From Mycobacteriaceae bacterium (GTDB lineage Bacteria; Actinomycetota; Actinomycetes; Mycobacteriales; Mycobacteriaceae), in the NCBI GenBank assembly GCA_019242135.1, contig JAFAWC010000239.1:1-7688 (forward strand): DNA of 7,688 nt, written 5' to 3'. Positions 1 to 7,688 of this stretch are shown piece by piece (the stretch's first letter is position 1; each line of letters starts with the position of its first letter). Below the pieces are notes generated by a model. The model saw nothing but the letters and a program-made list of their open reading frames with translations. It ran no database searches and was not told the DNA's origin. The position numbers and the translations under genes are program-made.

Positions 1-431
1 CGTTCGTCGAGATCCTGCAGGACTGCCCGATCTTCAACGACGGCTCCTTTGACCTGCTGCGCAAGGAGGGCGCCGAGGAGCGCCTCATCGGCGTCCGCCA
101 GGGCGAACCGATCACGTTCGGCAGCAATGGCGAATTCTGCGTGGTGCGTTCGGGATTCGGCCTGGAGGTCGCTAAGACCGCCGACGTGGCCACGAATCAG
201 ATCGTCGTGCACGACGCCACCGCCCAGGACCCGAGTTACTCGTTCGCGTTGTCGCGGTTGTCCGACCAGGCTCTCGAACACACGGTGATGGGTGTCTTCC
301 GCCAGGTTTCGCGTCCGACGTACGACGACGGCGTGCGGATGCAGGTTGACGACGCGCGGGAGGCGACAGCGCACGACACCGCCGCACTGCAGTCGCTGCT
401 GCGGGGACGCGATACCTGGACGGTCGGCTGA
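1..431 (+). CDS. korB: 2-oxoacid:ferredoxin oxidoreductase, beta subunit (3' end, partial)
   Basis: The open frame starts before the window (first full codon at base 3) and gives 142 C-terminal residues ending at TGA 429-431. The opening stretch, [17 protein letters not shown], is typical of the C-terminal part of KorB, the thiamine-diphosphate-binding beta subunit of 2-oxoglutarate:ferredoxin oxidoreductase. With KorA, this cytoplasmic iron-sulfur enzyme decarboxylates 2-oxoglutarate to succinyl-CoA and passes electrons to ferredoxin, giving mycobacteria an alternative to the 2-oxoglutarate dehydrogenase step. The TPP and cluster motifs lie upstream and are not visible, so the family call rests on this C-terminal stretch and on the mobA neighbour, which also follows korB in M. 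tuberculosis. No frameshift is seen. mobA begins one base after the stop, suggesting co-transcription and translational coupling. Confidence 0.88.
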   Translation, partial: FVEILQDCPIFNDGSFDLLRKEGAEERLIGVRQGEPITFGSNGEFCVVRSGFGLEVAKTADVATNQIVVHDATAQDPSYSFALSRLSDQALEHTVMGVFRQVSRPTYDDGVRMQVDDAREATAHDTAALQSLLRGRDTWTVG

Positions 432-432
432 C

Positions 433-1011
433 GTGTCGGCGCTGGCCGCCCTGGCTTCAGTGGTGCTGGCGGGCGGAGCGTCGCGTCGAATGGGTCGAGA
501 CAAGGCCACCTTGCCCTTTCAGGGCGCCACCCTCGTTGAGCACATCGTCGACGTGGTCGGCGAGCGGTGCGCGCCGGTCTTCGTGATCGCCGCGCCCGGC
601 CAATCCCTGCCGGCCCTCGGCACCGCGGAGGTGCTGCGCGATGACGTGCGGGGCGTCGGCCCGCTGGTGGCGACCGGTCGGGGCCTGCGCGCTGCCGCGG
701 AAGCCGGCAGTCGGTGGGCTTTCGTTTGTGCGGTCGACATGCCGCTGCTCGACGCGGCGCTGATCGACATGCTTGTTGACCTGTCGAAGAACCTCACCGC
801 CGACGTGGTGCTGCCGTGGGACGGACGCGACCACTACCTCGCGGGCCTGTACCGGGTCGCGCTGGTCGACCGCATCAATGATCTGGTGGCGGCGGGGCAG
901 AGCAGCATGGCTTCGTTGGTGAATTGCGTTGACACCCAGCGAATTGTGCTCGCCGACGGCCGACAGCTCACCAACGTGAATTCTGCCGCCGATTTGGCAG
1001 TGCTTAGATAA
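433..1011 (+). CDS. mobA: molybdenum cofactor guanylyltransferase
   Basis: Predicted 192-residue cytoplasmic nucleotidyltransferase that transfers GMP from GTP to molybdopterin, making the guanine dinucleotide form of the molybdenum cofactor. The N-terminal Rossmann-like signature is present at residues 12-24 ([13 protein letters not shown]), with the GTP-contacting glycine loop and the lysine of RMGxDK. D102 in the VDMPLLD segment fits the conserved metal-binding aspartate, VRGVGPL lies at 72-78, and the C-terminal NVNSAADL (181-188) matches the usual NxNTPEDL ending. I chose GTG 433 because it lies one base after the korB stop and gives the normal N-terminus; a weak GGACGG (418-423) could serve as ribosome binding site. 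Length is close to the roughly 200 residues of mycobacterial MobA. GMP versus CMP specificity is inferred from family resemblance only. Confidence 0.9.
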   Translation: MSALAALASVVLAGGASRRMGRDKATLPFQGATLVEHIVDVVGERCAPVFVIAAPGQSLPALGTAEVLRDDVRGVGPLVATGRGLRAAAEAGSRWAFVCAVDMPLLDAALIDMLVDLSKNLTADVVLPWDGRDHYLAGLYRVALVDRINDLVAAGQSSMASLVNCVDTQRIVLADGRQLTNVNSAADLAVLR

Positions 1012-1026
1012 TATGTCCTGACATAT
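1011..1026. repeat. 16-bp palindrome at the mobA stop codon
   Basis: A perfect inverted repeat, ATATGTC - CT - GACATAT, begins on the last base of the mobA TAA stop. The two-base centre is too short for a stable RNA hairpin loop and there is no U-tract, so a protein-binding dyad is as likely as a transcript 3' end. The half-site ATATGTC recurs at 1322-1328, just before the candidate rpf promoter. Confidence 0.5.
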
Positions 1027-1205
1027 CGACAAGTATGAGTGCGGCTCTTTTATAAGAGGATGAAACGATCCCGCCAGATTTGTCGACGAATGGATTTTCA
1101 GTTGTAATCCAAGTCACTTTCCCTCGGTTATAACAGTTGGATCACAAAGCACCGACATACGCGCTCGACGTGCATTTCAGGTGGCCCACTTCACAAAATT
1201 ACCGT

Positions 1206-1263
1206 GATTCGGCTCACGCTGGTCGACGTCGTGCCGAATCTGAGAATCTCTCAGCCTCGGCGC
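1206..1263. other. two mutually exclusive hairpins
   Basis: Stem A pairs GATTCGGC (1206-1213) with GCCGAATC (1233-1240), eight perfect pairs. Stem B pairs 1231-1237 with 1257-1263 (seven pairs, one a G-T wobble), then after a 2x2 internal loop CTGAGA (1240-1245) with TCTCAG (1249-1254) around a 3-base loop. Both need bases 1233-1240, so only one can form at a time, the geometry of an attenuator or switch. Neither stem is followed by a U-tract on either strand, so termination is not directly supported. Confidence 0.45.
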
Positions 1264-1338
1264 CATGACCTGCACAAATGCCGAAGTCTGCGTTTCGAGA
1301 TACGGGCGGTATCGCATCGATATATGTCGAATGCCGAT

Positions 1339-1367
1339 ATGACAAATGATGTCCGAATTTATAGGTT
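1339..1367 (+). promoter_or_regulatory. candidate SigA-type promoter for the first rpf gene
   Basis: ATGACA (1339-1344; 5 of 6 match to TTGACA) is separated by 17 bases from TAGGTT (1362-1367), which fits the mycobacterial TAnnnT -10 pattern. Transcription would start near 1374 and give a leader of about 185 nt before GTG 1558. This is a pattern match only. Confidence 0.45.
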
Positions 1368-1447
1368 CTCCTCGTCTCTTAACCAGAGCAAAATAATTTC
1401 AAACGAGAATCCGCGTGTGAGTTCGGGGCACCGATCACGTCCCGGCT

Positions 1448-1878
<431 letters not shown>

Positions 1879-1893
1879 CAATTAATCGCAGTC

Positions 1894-1939
1894 AGAGTCG
1901 GGCGGTGTCGGATTTTCTCTGGCACCGCCTGACTCTTTT
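1894..1939 (+). terminator. intrinsic terminator after the first rpf gene
   Basis: Bases 1894-1907 pair with 1923-1936 in a 14-bp stem with one G-T wobble and a 15-base loop, followed by a short T run (TTTT 1936-1939). It begins 16 bases after the rpf stop codon and should separate the two rpf transcripts. Confidence 0.8.
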
Positions 1940-1940
1940 G

Positions 1941-3142
<1,202 letters not shown>

Positions 3143-3149
3143 TCGGGGC

Positions 3150-3155
3150 ACGTTA
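3150..3155 (-). promoter_or_regulatory. candidate -10 box of tetR (leaderless)
   Basis: On the minus strand TAACGT is followed by 7 bases and then the tetR ATG (3142). This matches TAnnnT at the distance expected if the transcript begins at the start codon. Seventeen bases further upstream, the -35 position falls in the left arm of the palindrome at 3171-3208. No good -35 hexamer is visible. Confidence 0.45.
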
Positions 3156-3159
3156 CCGC

Positions 3160-3190
3160 TTGACGAGTCTGTAGAACGACATGCTATAAC
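3160..3190 (+). promoter_or_regulatory. candidate promoter of the methyltransferase gene
   Basis: TTGACG (3160-3165) resembles a -35 box. TATAAC (3185-3190), or CTATAA one base earlier, could be the -10 with a spacer of 18-19 bases. The -10 lies at the centre of the palindrome, so a bound regulator would block it. Confidence 0.5.
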
Positions 3191-3208
3191 TATAGCACGA
3201 CGTTCTAC
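3171..3208. promoter_or_regulatory. 38-bp palindromic operator, probable TetR binding site
   Basis: Two 18-base arms around the central AC (3189-3190) match at 16 of 18 positions. The outer arms GTAGAACG (3171-3178) and CGTTCTAC (3201-3208) are perfect, as is the inner TGCTATA (3182-3188) with TATAGCA (3191-3197). The site lies in the divergent promoter region between tetR and the methyltransferase, covering the -10 of one and the -35 position of the other. The length and nested symmetry would fit two TetR dimers; that is inferred. Confidence 0.8.
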
Positions 3209-3233
3209 AACGACAGAAAGGGGGCGGCAGCAC

Positions 3234-4091
3234 ATGGACATCGCACGCTCCGCCACATCCCATGCCAGCACGTATGCGCTCGGGCATTCCGACCCCGAGG
3301 TGCAGCGCCTGATGCTCCAGGCCCGGCTGTACGAGGCCCACACCGAGCAGGCGCTGCGCCTGGCCGGGCTGCGCCCCGGGATGCGTGTCCTCGACGTCGG
3401 CTGCGGTCCCGGCGACGTCTCGTTTCTGGCCGCCCGCCTCGTCGGGCCCACCGGCTCGGTGCTCGGGGTGGACGCCGCCGCCGACATCGTCGACCGCGCG
3501 AAAAGCAGAGCCGCCGCCCAGCGCGTGTCGAACGTCAGTTTCACGAACTCCACGATCACCGACTTCGTCGCGGACGAGCCTGTCGACGCCGTGATCGGCC
3601 GACTGATCCTCATGCACCTGCCCGATCCGGTGGCCGCGTTACGCCATTTCGCCACCCAGGTCCGCCCCGGCGGGGTCGTCGCGTTCTGCGAGAACGACAT
3701 CAGCGCGGTCCGCAGCTACCCCGACATCCCCCTGTTCCACGCCACCACCACGGCGATCACCAGCGCCTTCGAGCACCTCGGGCTCAACCCGCGATTCGGC
3801 ACCACCCTCAACGCGCTGTTCCAGCGCGCCGGACTGGGCGTGCCGCAGATGACGCTCAGCGCGCCCATCGGCGGAGCCACCGACACCGACCTGTTGGCCT
3901 ACGCCGCCGATGTCTGGCGGCTCGTGCTGCCCGTAGTGGAGCAGTTGGGCCTCGGCATCGACGAACTGACCGATGCCGACACCTTCCTGCCGCTACTGGA
4001 GCAGCTGGTCGCCGCCGAACAGGCGACGGTCATGATGCCGCCGCTGATCACCGCCTGGGCGGTGCGTGCCCACCGATCGGGGGACACCTGA
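3234..4091 (+). CDS. class I SAM-dependent methyltransferase
   Basis: A 285-residue cytoplasmic methyltransferase; substrate unknown. SAM-binding motif I is VLDVGCGPGDVS (52-63). The acidic residue at the end of strand 2 is D80 in VLGVDAAADIV. A LPDP segment follows RLILMH near residue 135 and VRPGGVVAF near 155, the usual motif order in UbiE/Methyltransf_25-type enzymes. The C-terminal third (FQRAGL, then helices rich in Leu/Ala) probably forms the substrate cap. ATG 3234 was chosen because GAAAGGGGG (3216-3224) lies 9 bases upstream; the frame is open further upstream but only through the operator and the tetR coding region. Divergence from tetR with a shared palindrome suggests it is derepressed by that regulator's ligand. 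A role in detoxifying or modifying a small molecule is a guess from this arrangement. Confidence 0.87.
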   Translation: MDIARSATSHASTYALGHSDPEVQRLMLQARLYEAHTEQALRLAGLRPGMRVLDVGCGPGDVSFLAARLVGPTGSVLGVDAAADIVDRAKSRAAAQRVSNVSFTNSTITDFVADEPVDAVIGRLILMHLPDPVAALRHFATQVRPGGVVAFCENDISAVRSYPDIPLFHATTTAITSAFEHLGLNPRFGTTLNALFQRAGLGVPQMTLSAPIGGATDTDLLAYAADVWRLVLPVVEQLGLGIDELTDADTFLPLLEQLVAAEQATVMMPPLITAWAVRAHRSGDT

Positions 4092-4108
4092 TTCCCCTGC
4101 CGAATCAG
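4088..4108 (+). terminator. hairpin over the methyltransferase stop codon
   Basis: CTGATTC (4088-4094) and GAATCAG (4102-4108) form a perfect 7-bp stem with a 7-base loop, with the TGA stop (4089-4091) in the left arm. No U-tract follows, so it may be a weak terminator or an mRNA 3'-end stabiliser. Confidence 0.4.
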
Positions 4109-4184
4109 CCGGTCGCCCGACGGTCACGGCCGGCGAGCCGCGGAATAGTCGATGGCATCGAACACGACTACCGAAGGGCTCACG

Positions 4185-4445
4185 ATGACCATCACGATGT
4201 CGACCCGGCGGCTGATCGCCGCAACCGGATTTGCGGCGGCGCTGCTGATCACCCCGACCGTGGCAGCCATCACCAATGGTGCGCCGGCCTCCCACACGCT
4301 CGCGGGCTGCGCCCAGACCCAGTCGGGCGCCTCGTCATCGATCGTGTGCTCACCCAACGTTTCCCGCGGCGTCGCCGGAGCCCCCAGCGAGCAGGAGATC
4401 ACCGCGAAGAACGCCCAGCGCACCCGTGGCGGACTGGGTATCTAG
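4185..4445 (+). CDS. small secreted protein with two cysteines, function unknown
   Basis: An 86-residue protein with a clear signal peptide: STRR (6-9), then a hydrophobic Ala/Leu/Ile core (10-28) ending TVAA, with cleavage plausible after A28. The mature part, about 58 residues, is small and polar, with cysteines at 42 and 55 that could form a disulfide after export, a Ser-rich stretch between them, and a charged APSEQEITAKNAQR segment near the end. I recognise a general pattern of mycobacterial small exported proteins but no named family. ATG 4185 is preferred over ATG 4152 because GAAGGG (4173-4178) lies 6 bases upstream and the shorter form has a normal signal peptide; ATG 4197 is also possible. 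It sits 93 bp after the methyltransferase in the same direction and might be read through from it. Confidence 0.72.
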   Translation: MTITMSTRRLIAATGFAAALLITPTVAAITNGAPASHTLAGCAQTQSGASSSIVCSPNVSRGVAGAPSEQEITAKNAQRTRGGLGI

Positions 4446-4476
4446 AGCCGTGCCAGCGGCTCCGGACGGCGAAATC

Positions 4477-4482
4477 TAGCAT
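4477..4482 (+). promoter_or_regulatory. candidate -10 box, leaderless start of the Rv2449c-like gene
   Basis: TAGCAT lies exactly 6 bases before ATG 4489, matching TAnnnT with transcription starting at the start codon. There is no Shine-Dalgarno sequence in between, and an in-frame TAG (4477-4479) rules out an upstream start. No -35 box is recognisable. Confidence 0.55.
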
Positions 4483-4488
4483 TTCCCC

Positions 4489-5739
4489 ATGACCGAACGT
4501 GACTTTGATCTTGTGCTGTACGGGGCGACGGGCTTCGTCGGGACACTGACCGCCGAATATCTCGCGACAGCGGCAGCGGGCGCACGCATCGCCCTGGCCG
4601 GCCGCTCTGTTGACCGGTTGCGCGCGGTGCGCGACACGCTCGGCGCCACCGCCGCCGACTGGTCCCTGCTCACCGCCGACGCGTCGCAGCCGTCGAGCCT
4701 GGCCGAGATGGCCGAGCGGACCCAGGTGGTGGTCACGACGGTCGGGCCGTACGCGAAATACGGGCTGCCGCTGGTGGAGGCGTGCGCGGCGGCGGGAACC
4801 GACTACGCGGACCTGACCGGTGAGCCGCAATTCATGCGCACCACCATCGACCTGTTCCACAAGCAGGCCATCGACACCGGCGCCCGCATCGTGCACGCCT
4901 GCGGATTCGACTCGATCCCATCGGATTTGAGTGTCTATGCGCTGCACCGCCGCGCCGTCGAAGACGGCACCGCAGAGTTGGGCGACACCACGTTCGTGCT
5001 GCGCAGGTTCTCCGGCGCCGTGTCGGGGGGCACCGTGGCCTCGATGACGGAACTGATGCATGCCGCCTCCAGCGATCCCGAGGTGCGCCGCTTACTCGCC
5101 GACCCGTACTCGCTGAGCACTGACCGCAGCGCGGAGCCGGACCTGGGCGCGCAGCCCGACATGCGGTGGCGGCGCGGTGCCGACATCGCTCCCGAGCTAG
5201 CCGGGTCGTGGACCGCGGCATTTGTCATGGCGGCGTCTAACACCCGCGTCGTGCGGCGCAGCAATGCGCTGCAGGACTGGGCGTACGGCCGGGGTTTCCG
5301 GTACTCCGAAGCGATGAGCCTCGGATCGTCGGTCGTCGCGCCTGCCGCCTCTGCGGCTATCACCGGCCTGATCGGCGGAACGTTCGCGGTGGGCACCCGG
5401 TTTTTCCGGCTGCTCCCGCCTCGGCTCGTCGAACGCGTACTTCCCAAACCGGGCACCGGGCCGAGCGCGGCGGCCCGCGAACGGGGCCACTACAAGGCCG
5501 AGACCTACACCACCACCACAACCGGCGCGCGCTACATGACGGCGATCGCCCAACAAGGCGACCCCGGCTACAAGGCCACCTCGGTGTTGCTGGGGGAGAG
5601 CGGGCTCGCGCTCGCCCTCGACCGCGACAGACTGTCTGATCGCCGGGGCGTGCTCACGCCCGCCGCCGCCATGGGTGAGGCGCTGCTGCACCGCCTGCCG
5701 AAAGCGGGCGTAACGCTGAGCACCTCCCGGCTGACCTGA
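4489..5739 (+). CDS. saccharopine-dehydrogenase-like oxidoreductase (Rv2449c / trans-acting enoyl reductase family)
   Basis: A 416-residue protein with an N-terminal Rossmann fold: the dinucleotide-binding loop GATGFVG is at 12-18 and AGRS follows strand 2 at 37-40. Family motifs TVGPYAKYG (84-92), YADLTGE (106-112) and CGFDSIPSD (138-146) mark the saccharopine dehydrogenase-like group that includes mycobacterial trans-acting enoyl reductases such as Rv2953, which works in phthiocerol/phenolic glycolipid synthesis. True lysine metabolism is unlikely. The region 279-315 is rich in small and hydrophobic residues and may touch membrane or lipid. Length agrees with Rv2449c (about 419 residues as I recall), and position just before valS is the same as in M. 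tuberculosis. Its substrate is not known to me; an NAD(P)H-dependent reduction of a lipid intermediate is inference. ATG 4489 is the only possible upstream start, and the mRNA looks leaderless. Confidence 0.88.
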   Translation: MTERDFDLVLYGATGFVGTLTAEYLATAAAGARIALAGRSVDRLRAVRDTLGATAADWSLLTADASQPSSLAEMAERTQVVVTTVGPYAKYGLPLVEACAAAGTDYADLTGEPQFMRTTIDLFHKQAIDTGARIVHACGFDSIPSDLSVYALHRRAVEDGTAELGDTTFVLRRFSGAVSGGTVASMTELMHAASSDPEVRRLLADPYSLSTDRSAEPDLGAQPDMRWRRGADIAPELAGSWTAAFVMAASNTRVVRRSNALQDWAYGRGFRYSEAMSLGSSVVAPAASAAITGLIGGTFAVGTRFFRLLPPRLVERVLPKPGTGPSAAARERGHYKAETYTTTTTGARYMTAIAQQGDPGYKATSVLLGESGLALALDRDRLSDRRGVLTPAAAMGEALLHRLPKAGVTLSTSRLT

Positions 5740-5765
5740 TCGCGGCGCAACAACCAAGGCCTTCC

Positions 5766-5771
5766 TAGACT
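5766..5771 (+). promoter_or_regulatory. candidate -10 box, leaderless start of valS
   Basis: TAGACT is followed by 6 bases and the GTG start at 5778, the same geometry as at the preceding gene. An in-frame TAA at 5772-5774 excludes any earlier start, and no Shine-Dalgarno sequence fits. No T-box-like leader can fit in the 38-base gap. Confidence 0.55.
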
Positions 5772-5777
5772 TAAGCG

Positions 5778-7688
5778 GTGACCGCCCGCCCCGATTCGTC
5801 TGCAGAACAGGTTCTGCCGAAGGCGTGGGACCCCGCGGCAGCCGAAAGCGAGCTCTACCAACGCTGGGTCGACGCCGGCTACTTCACCGCCGACACCGGC
5901 AGCGACAGGCCGGCGTACTCGATCGTGCTGCCGCCGCCCAACGTGACCGGCAGCCTGCACATGGGACATGCGCTCGACCACACGTTGATGGACGCCTTGA
6001 CGCGGCGCAGGCGGATGCAGGGCTACGAGGTGTTGTGGCTGCCCGGCATGGACCATGCCGGCATCGCCACTCAAACGGTGGTGGAAAAGCAGCTTGCCGT
6101 CGACGGCAAGACCAAAGAGGACTTCGGCCGCGAACTGTTCATCCTCAAGGTGTGGGACTGGAAACACGACTCCGGTGGCACGATCGGCGCGCAGATGCGC
6201 CGGCTCGGCGACGGTGTCGACTGGTCCCGCGACCGCTTCACGATGGACGACGGACTGTCGCGGGCGGTGCGGACCATCTTCAAGCGGCTCTACGACGCCG
6301 GGCTGATCTACCGCGCCGAGCGGCTGGTCAACTGGTCGCCGGTGCTGCAGACCGCGATCTCGGATCTCGAGGTCTCCTACGTTGACGTCGAAGGCGAGCT
6401 GGTCTCGTTCCGGTACGGCTCGCTTGTCGACGACGAACCCCACATCGTGGTGGCCACCACCCGCGTCGAGACGATGCTCGGTGACACGGCGATCGCCGTG
6501 CATCCCGCCGACGCGCGCTACCGCCATCTGATCGGCACGACGCTGGCCCACCCGTTCCTCGACCGTGCGCTCGTCGTGGTCGCCGACGACCACGTTGATC
6601 CCGAGTTCGGCACGGGTGCAGTCAAAGTCACGCCCGCCCACGATCCCAACGACTTCGAGATCGGGCTGCGGCACGGGCTGCCGATGCCGGCGATCATGGA
6701 CAGTCGCGGCCGAATAGCTGGCACCGGAACCGTTTTCGACGGCATGGACCGATTCGAAGCCCGCGTGAAGGTCAGACAAGCGCTGGCCGAGCAGGGCCGT
6801 GTCGTTGAAGAGAAGCGGCCTTACAGCCACAGCGTGGGTCATTCCGAACGCAGCGGCGAGCCGATCGAGCCCCGGCTGTCGTTGCAGTGGTGGGTGAAGG
6901 TCGATGCGCTGGCCAAGGCGGCGGGCGACGCGGTGCGAAACGGCGACGTGGTGATCCACCCGCCGAGCCTGGAGCCGCGCTGGTTCGACTGGATCGACAA
7001 CATGCACGACTGGTGCATCTCCCGCCAGCTGTGGTGGGGACACCGGATTCCGATCTGGCACGGGCCCGACGGCCAGATGGTCTGCGTCGGTCCGAACGAG
7101 ACGCCGCCGCAAGGGTGGGAGCAGGACCCCGACGTCCTCGACACCTGGTTCTCCTCGGCGCTGTGGCCGTTCTCCACGATGGGCTGGCCCGACCACACGC
7201 CCGAGCTGGAAAAGTTCTATCCCACCGACGTTCTCGTCACCGGTTACGACATCCTGTTCTTCTGGGTCGCCCGGATGATGATGTTCGGCATGTTCGTCAG
7301 CAACGACGACGCACTCACCCTCTACGGTGCCCGGGGCCCGCAGGTGCCGTTCCGAAACGTGTTCCTGCACGGGCTGATCCGCGACGAGTTCGGTCGCAAG
7401 ATGAGCAAATCGCGGGGCAACGGCATCGATCCGCTGGACTGGGTCGAGAAGTTCGGCGCGGACGCACTGCGGTTCACGCTCGCCCGCGGTGCCAGCCCCG
7501 GCGGCGACCTGACCGTCGGTGAGGACCAGGCCCGCGCGTCGCGCAACTTTGCCACCAAGCTGTTCAACGCCACACGGTTCGCGCTGATGAACGGCACCCG
7601 GCCGGCACCGTTGCCGCACGACGCCGAGCTGACCGACGCCGACCGGTGGATTCTGGGCCGAATGGAAGAGGTTCGCGCCGAGGTGGAT
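5778..7688 (+). CDS. valS: valyl-tRNA synthetase (5' part, runs off the window)
   Basis: The frame from GTG 5778 is open to the window end, giving the first 637 residues of an enzyme normally about 880 long. It is a cytoplasmic class I aminoacyl-tRNA synthetase that charges tRNA-Val with valine using ATP. The HIGH motif is HMGH at 61-64 within [13 protein letters not shown], and the KMSKS motif is exact at 541-545. The inserted CP1 editing domain, which hydrolyses mischarged Thr-tRNA-Val, shows TTRVET (227-232) and [15 protein letters not shown] (278-292). [23 protein letters not shown] and [14 protein letters not shown] are typical of ValS and set it apart from IleS and LeuS. Missing here are most of the anticodon-binding domain and the C-terminal coiled coil. 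GTG is the only possible start because TAA 5772-5774 is in frame just upstream. No frameshift was seen. Confidence 0.97.
   Translation, partial: MTARPDSSAEQVLPKAWDPAAAESELYQRWVDAGYFTADTGSDRPAYSIVLPPPNVTGSLHMGHALDHTLMDALTRRRRMQGYEVLWLPGMDHAGIATQTVVEKQLAVDGKTKEDFGRELFILKVWDWKHDSGGTIGAQMRRLGDGVDWSRDRFTMDDGLSRAVRTIFKRLYDAGLIYRAERLVNWSPVLQTAISDLEVSYVDVEGELVSFRYGSLVDDEPHIVVATTRVETMLGDTAIAVHPADARYRHLIGTTLAHPFLDRALVVVADDHVDPEFGTGAVKVTPAHDPNDFEIGLRHGLPMPAIMDSRGRIAGTGTVFDGMDRFEARVKVRQALAEQGRVVEEKRPYSHSVGHSERSGEPIEPRLSLQWWVKVDALAKAAGDAVRNGDVVIHPPSLEPRWFDWIDNMHDWCISRQLWWGHRIPIWHGPDGQMVCVGPNETPPQGWEQDPDVLDTWFSSALWPFSTMGWPDHTPELEKFYPTDVLVTGYDILFFWVARMMMFGMFVSNDDALTLYGARGPQVPFRNVFLHGLIRDEFGRKMSKSRGNGIDPLDWVEKFGADALRFTLARGASPGGDLTVGEDQARASRNFATKLFNATRFALMNGTRPAPLPHDAELTDADRWILGRMEEVRAEVD

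Noticed and set aside
1131..1146. CRP-type site (TGTGA-N6-TCACA) upstream of rpfE
   Set aside because: Only the right half TCACA (1142-1146) is present; the left half at the correct spacing is TAACA.
3143..3700. N-terminal extension of the tetR frame
   Set aside because: The extension runs antisense through the methyltransferase and the operator; the TetR domain begins normally at 3142.
4399..5061. 220-codon minus-strand frame opposite the Rv2449c-like gene
   Set aside because: It is a shadow of the sense gene, with no start context or recognisable protein features.
5568..7619. 683-codon open frame on the minus strand
   Set aside because: It lies antisense to valS, whose motifs are unmistakable. 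Its composition (Arg/His/Gly/Val/Asp-rich, no domain pattern) is that of a mirror frame in high-GC codon-biased DNA.

Overview
The window looks like chromosomal DNA of a mycobacterium, most likely a fast-growing environmental (Mycolicibacterium-type) species. Evidence: high-GC coding DNA with strong third-position G/C bias, GTG starts, two secreted resuscitation-promoting factor (Rpf) proteins with the classic CESGGNW core, and the gene order korB - mobA - rpf - saccharopine-dehydrogenase-like gene - valS. As I recall it, this is the order of the M. tuberculosis Rv2454c-Rv2448c block. No insertion sequence, phage gene, tRNA, rRNA or CRISPR array was seen.

Layout. 1-431 (+): 3' end of korB, 2-oxoacid:ferredoxin oxidoreductase beta subunit. 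433-1011 (+): mobA, one base after korB and probably co-transcribed. 1012-1557: an unusually AT-rich, hairpin-rich gap holding a candidate promoter and a long leader for the next gene. 1558-1878 (+): a minimal RpfE-like protein, closed by a good terminator. 2113-2562 (+): a second Rpf of the same core with a 47-residue tail. 2534-3142 (-): a TetR-family regulator, convergent with and overlapping the second rpf by 29 bp. 3143-3233: a 91-bp divergent promoter region carrying a near-perfect 38-bp palindrome. 3234-4091 (+): a SAM-dependent methyltransferase. 4185-4445 (+): a small secreted protein with two cysteines. 4489-5739 (+): a saccharopine-dehydrogenase-like oxidoreductase (Rv2449c type). 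5778-7688 (+): the first 637 codons of valS, running off the window.

How it fits together. The flanks (korB-mobA and the Rv2449c-like gene-valS) are conserved housekeeping genes. The accessory part is the middle: a tandem pair of secreted peptidoglycan-cleaving Rpf proteins, then a self-contained regulator/methyltransferase pair and a small exported protein, inserted where M. tuberculosis has rpfE next to Rv2449c. The TetR protein probably controls itself and the methyltransferase through the shared palindrome. Three starts (the tetR gene, the Rv2449c-like gene, valS) have a TAnnnT box 6-7 nt upstream and no clear Shine-Dalgarno sequence, as expected for leaderless mycobacterial mRNAs.

I see no clearly new multi-gene system. 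The most interesting leads are the linker-less RpfE, the large structured gap upstream of it, and the regulator/methyltransferase operator.
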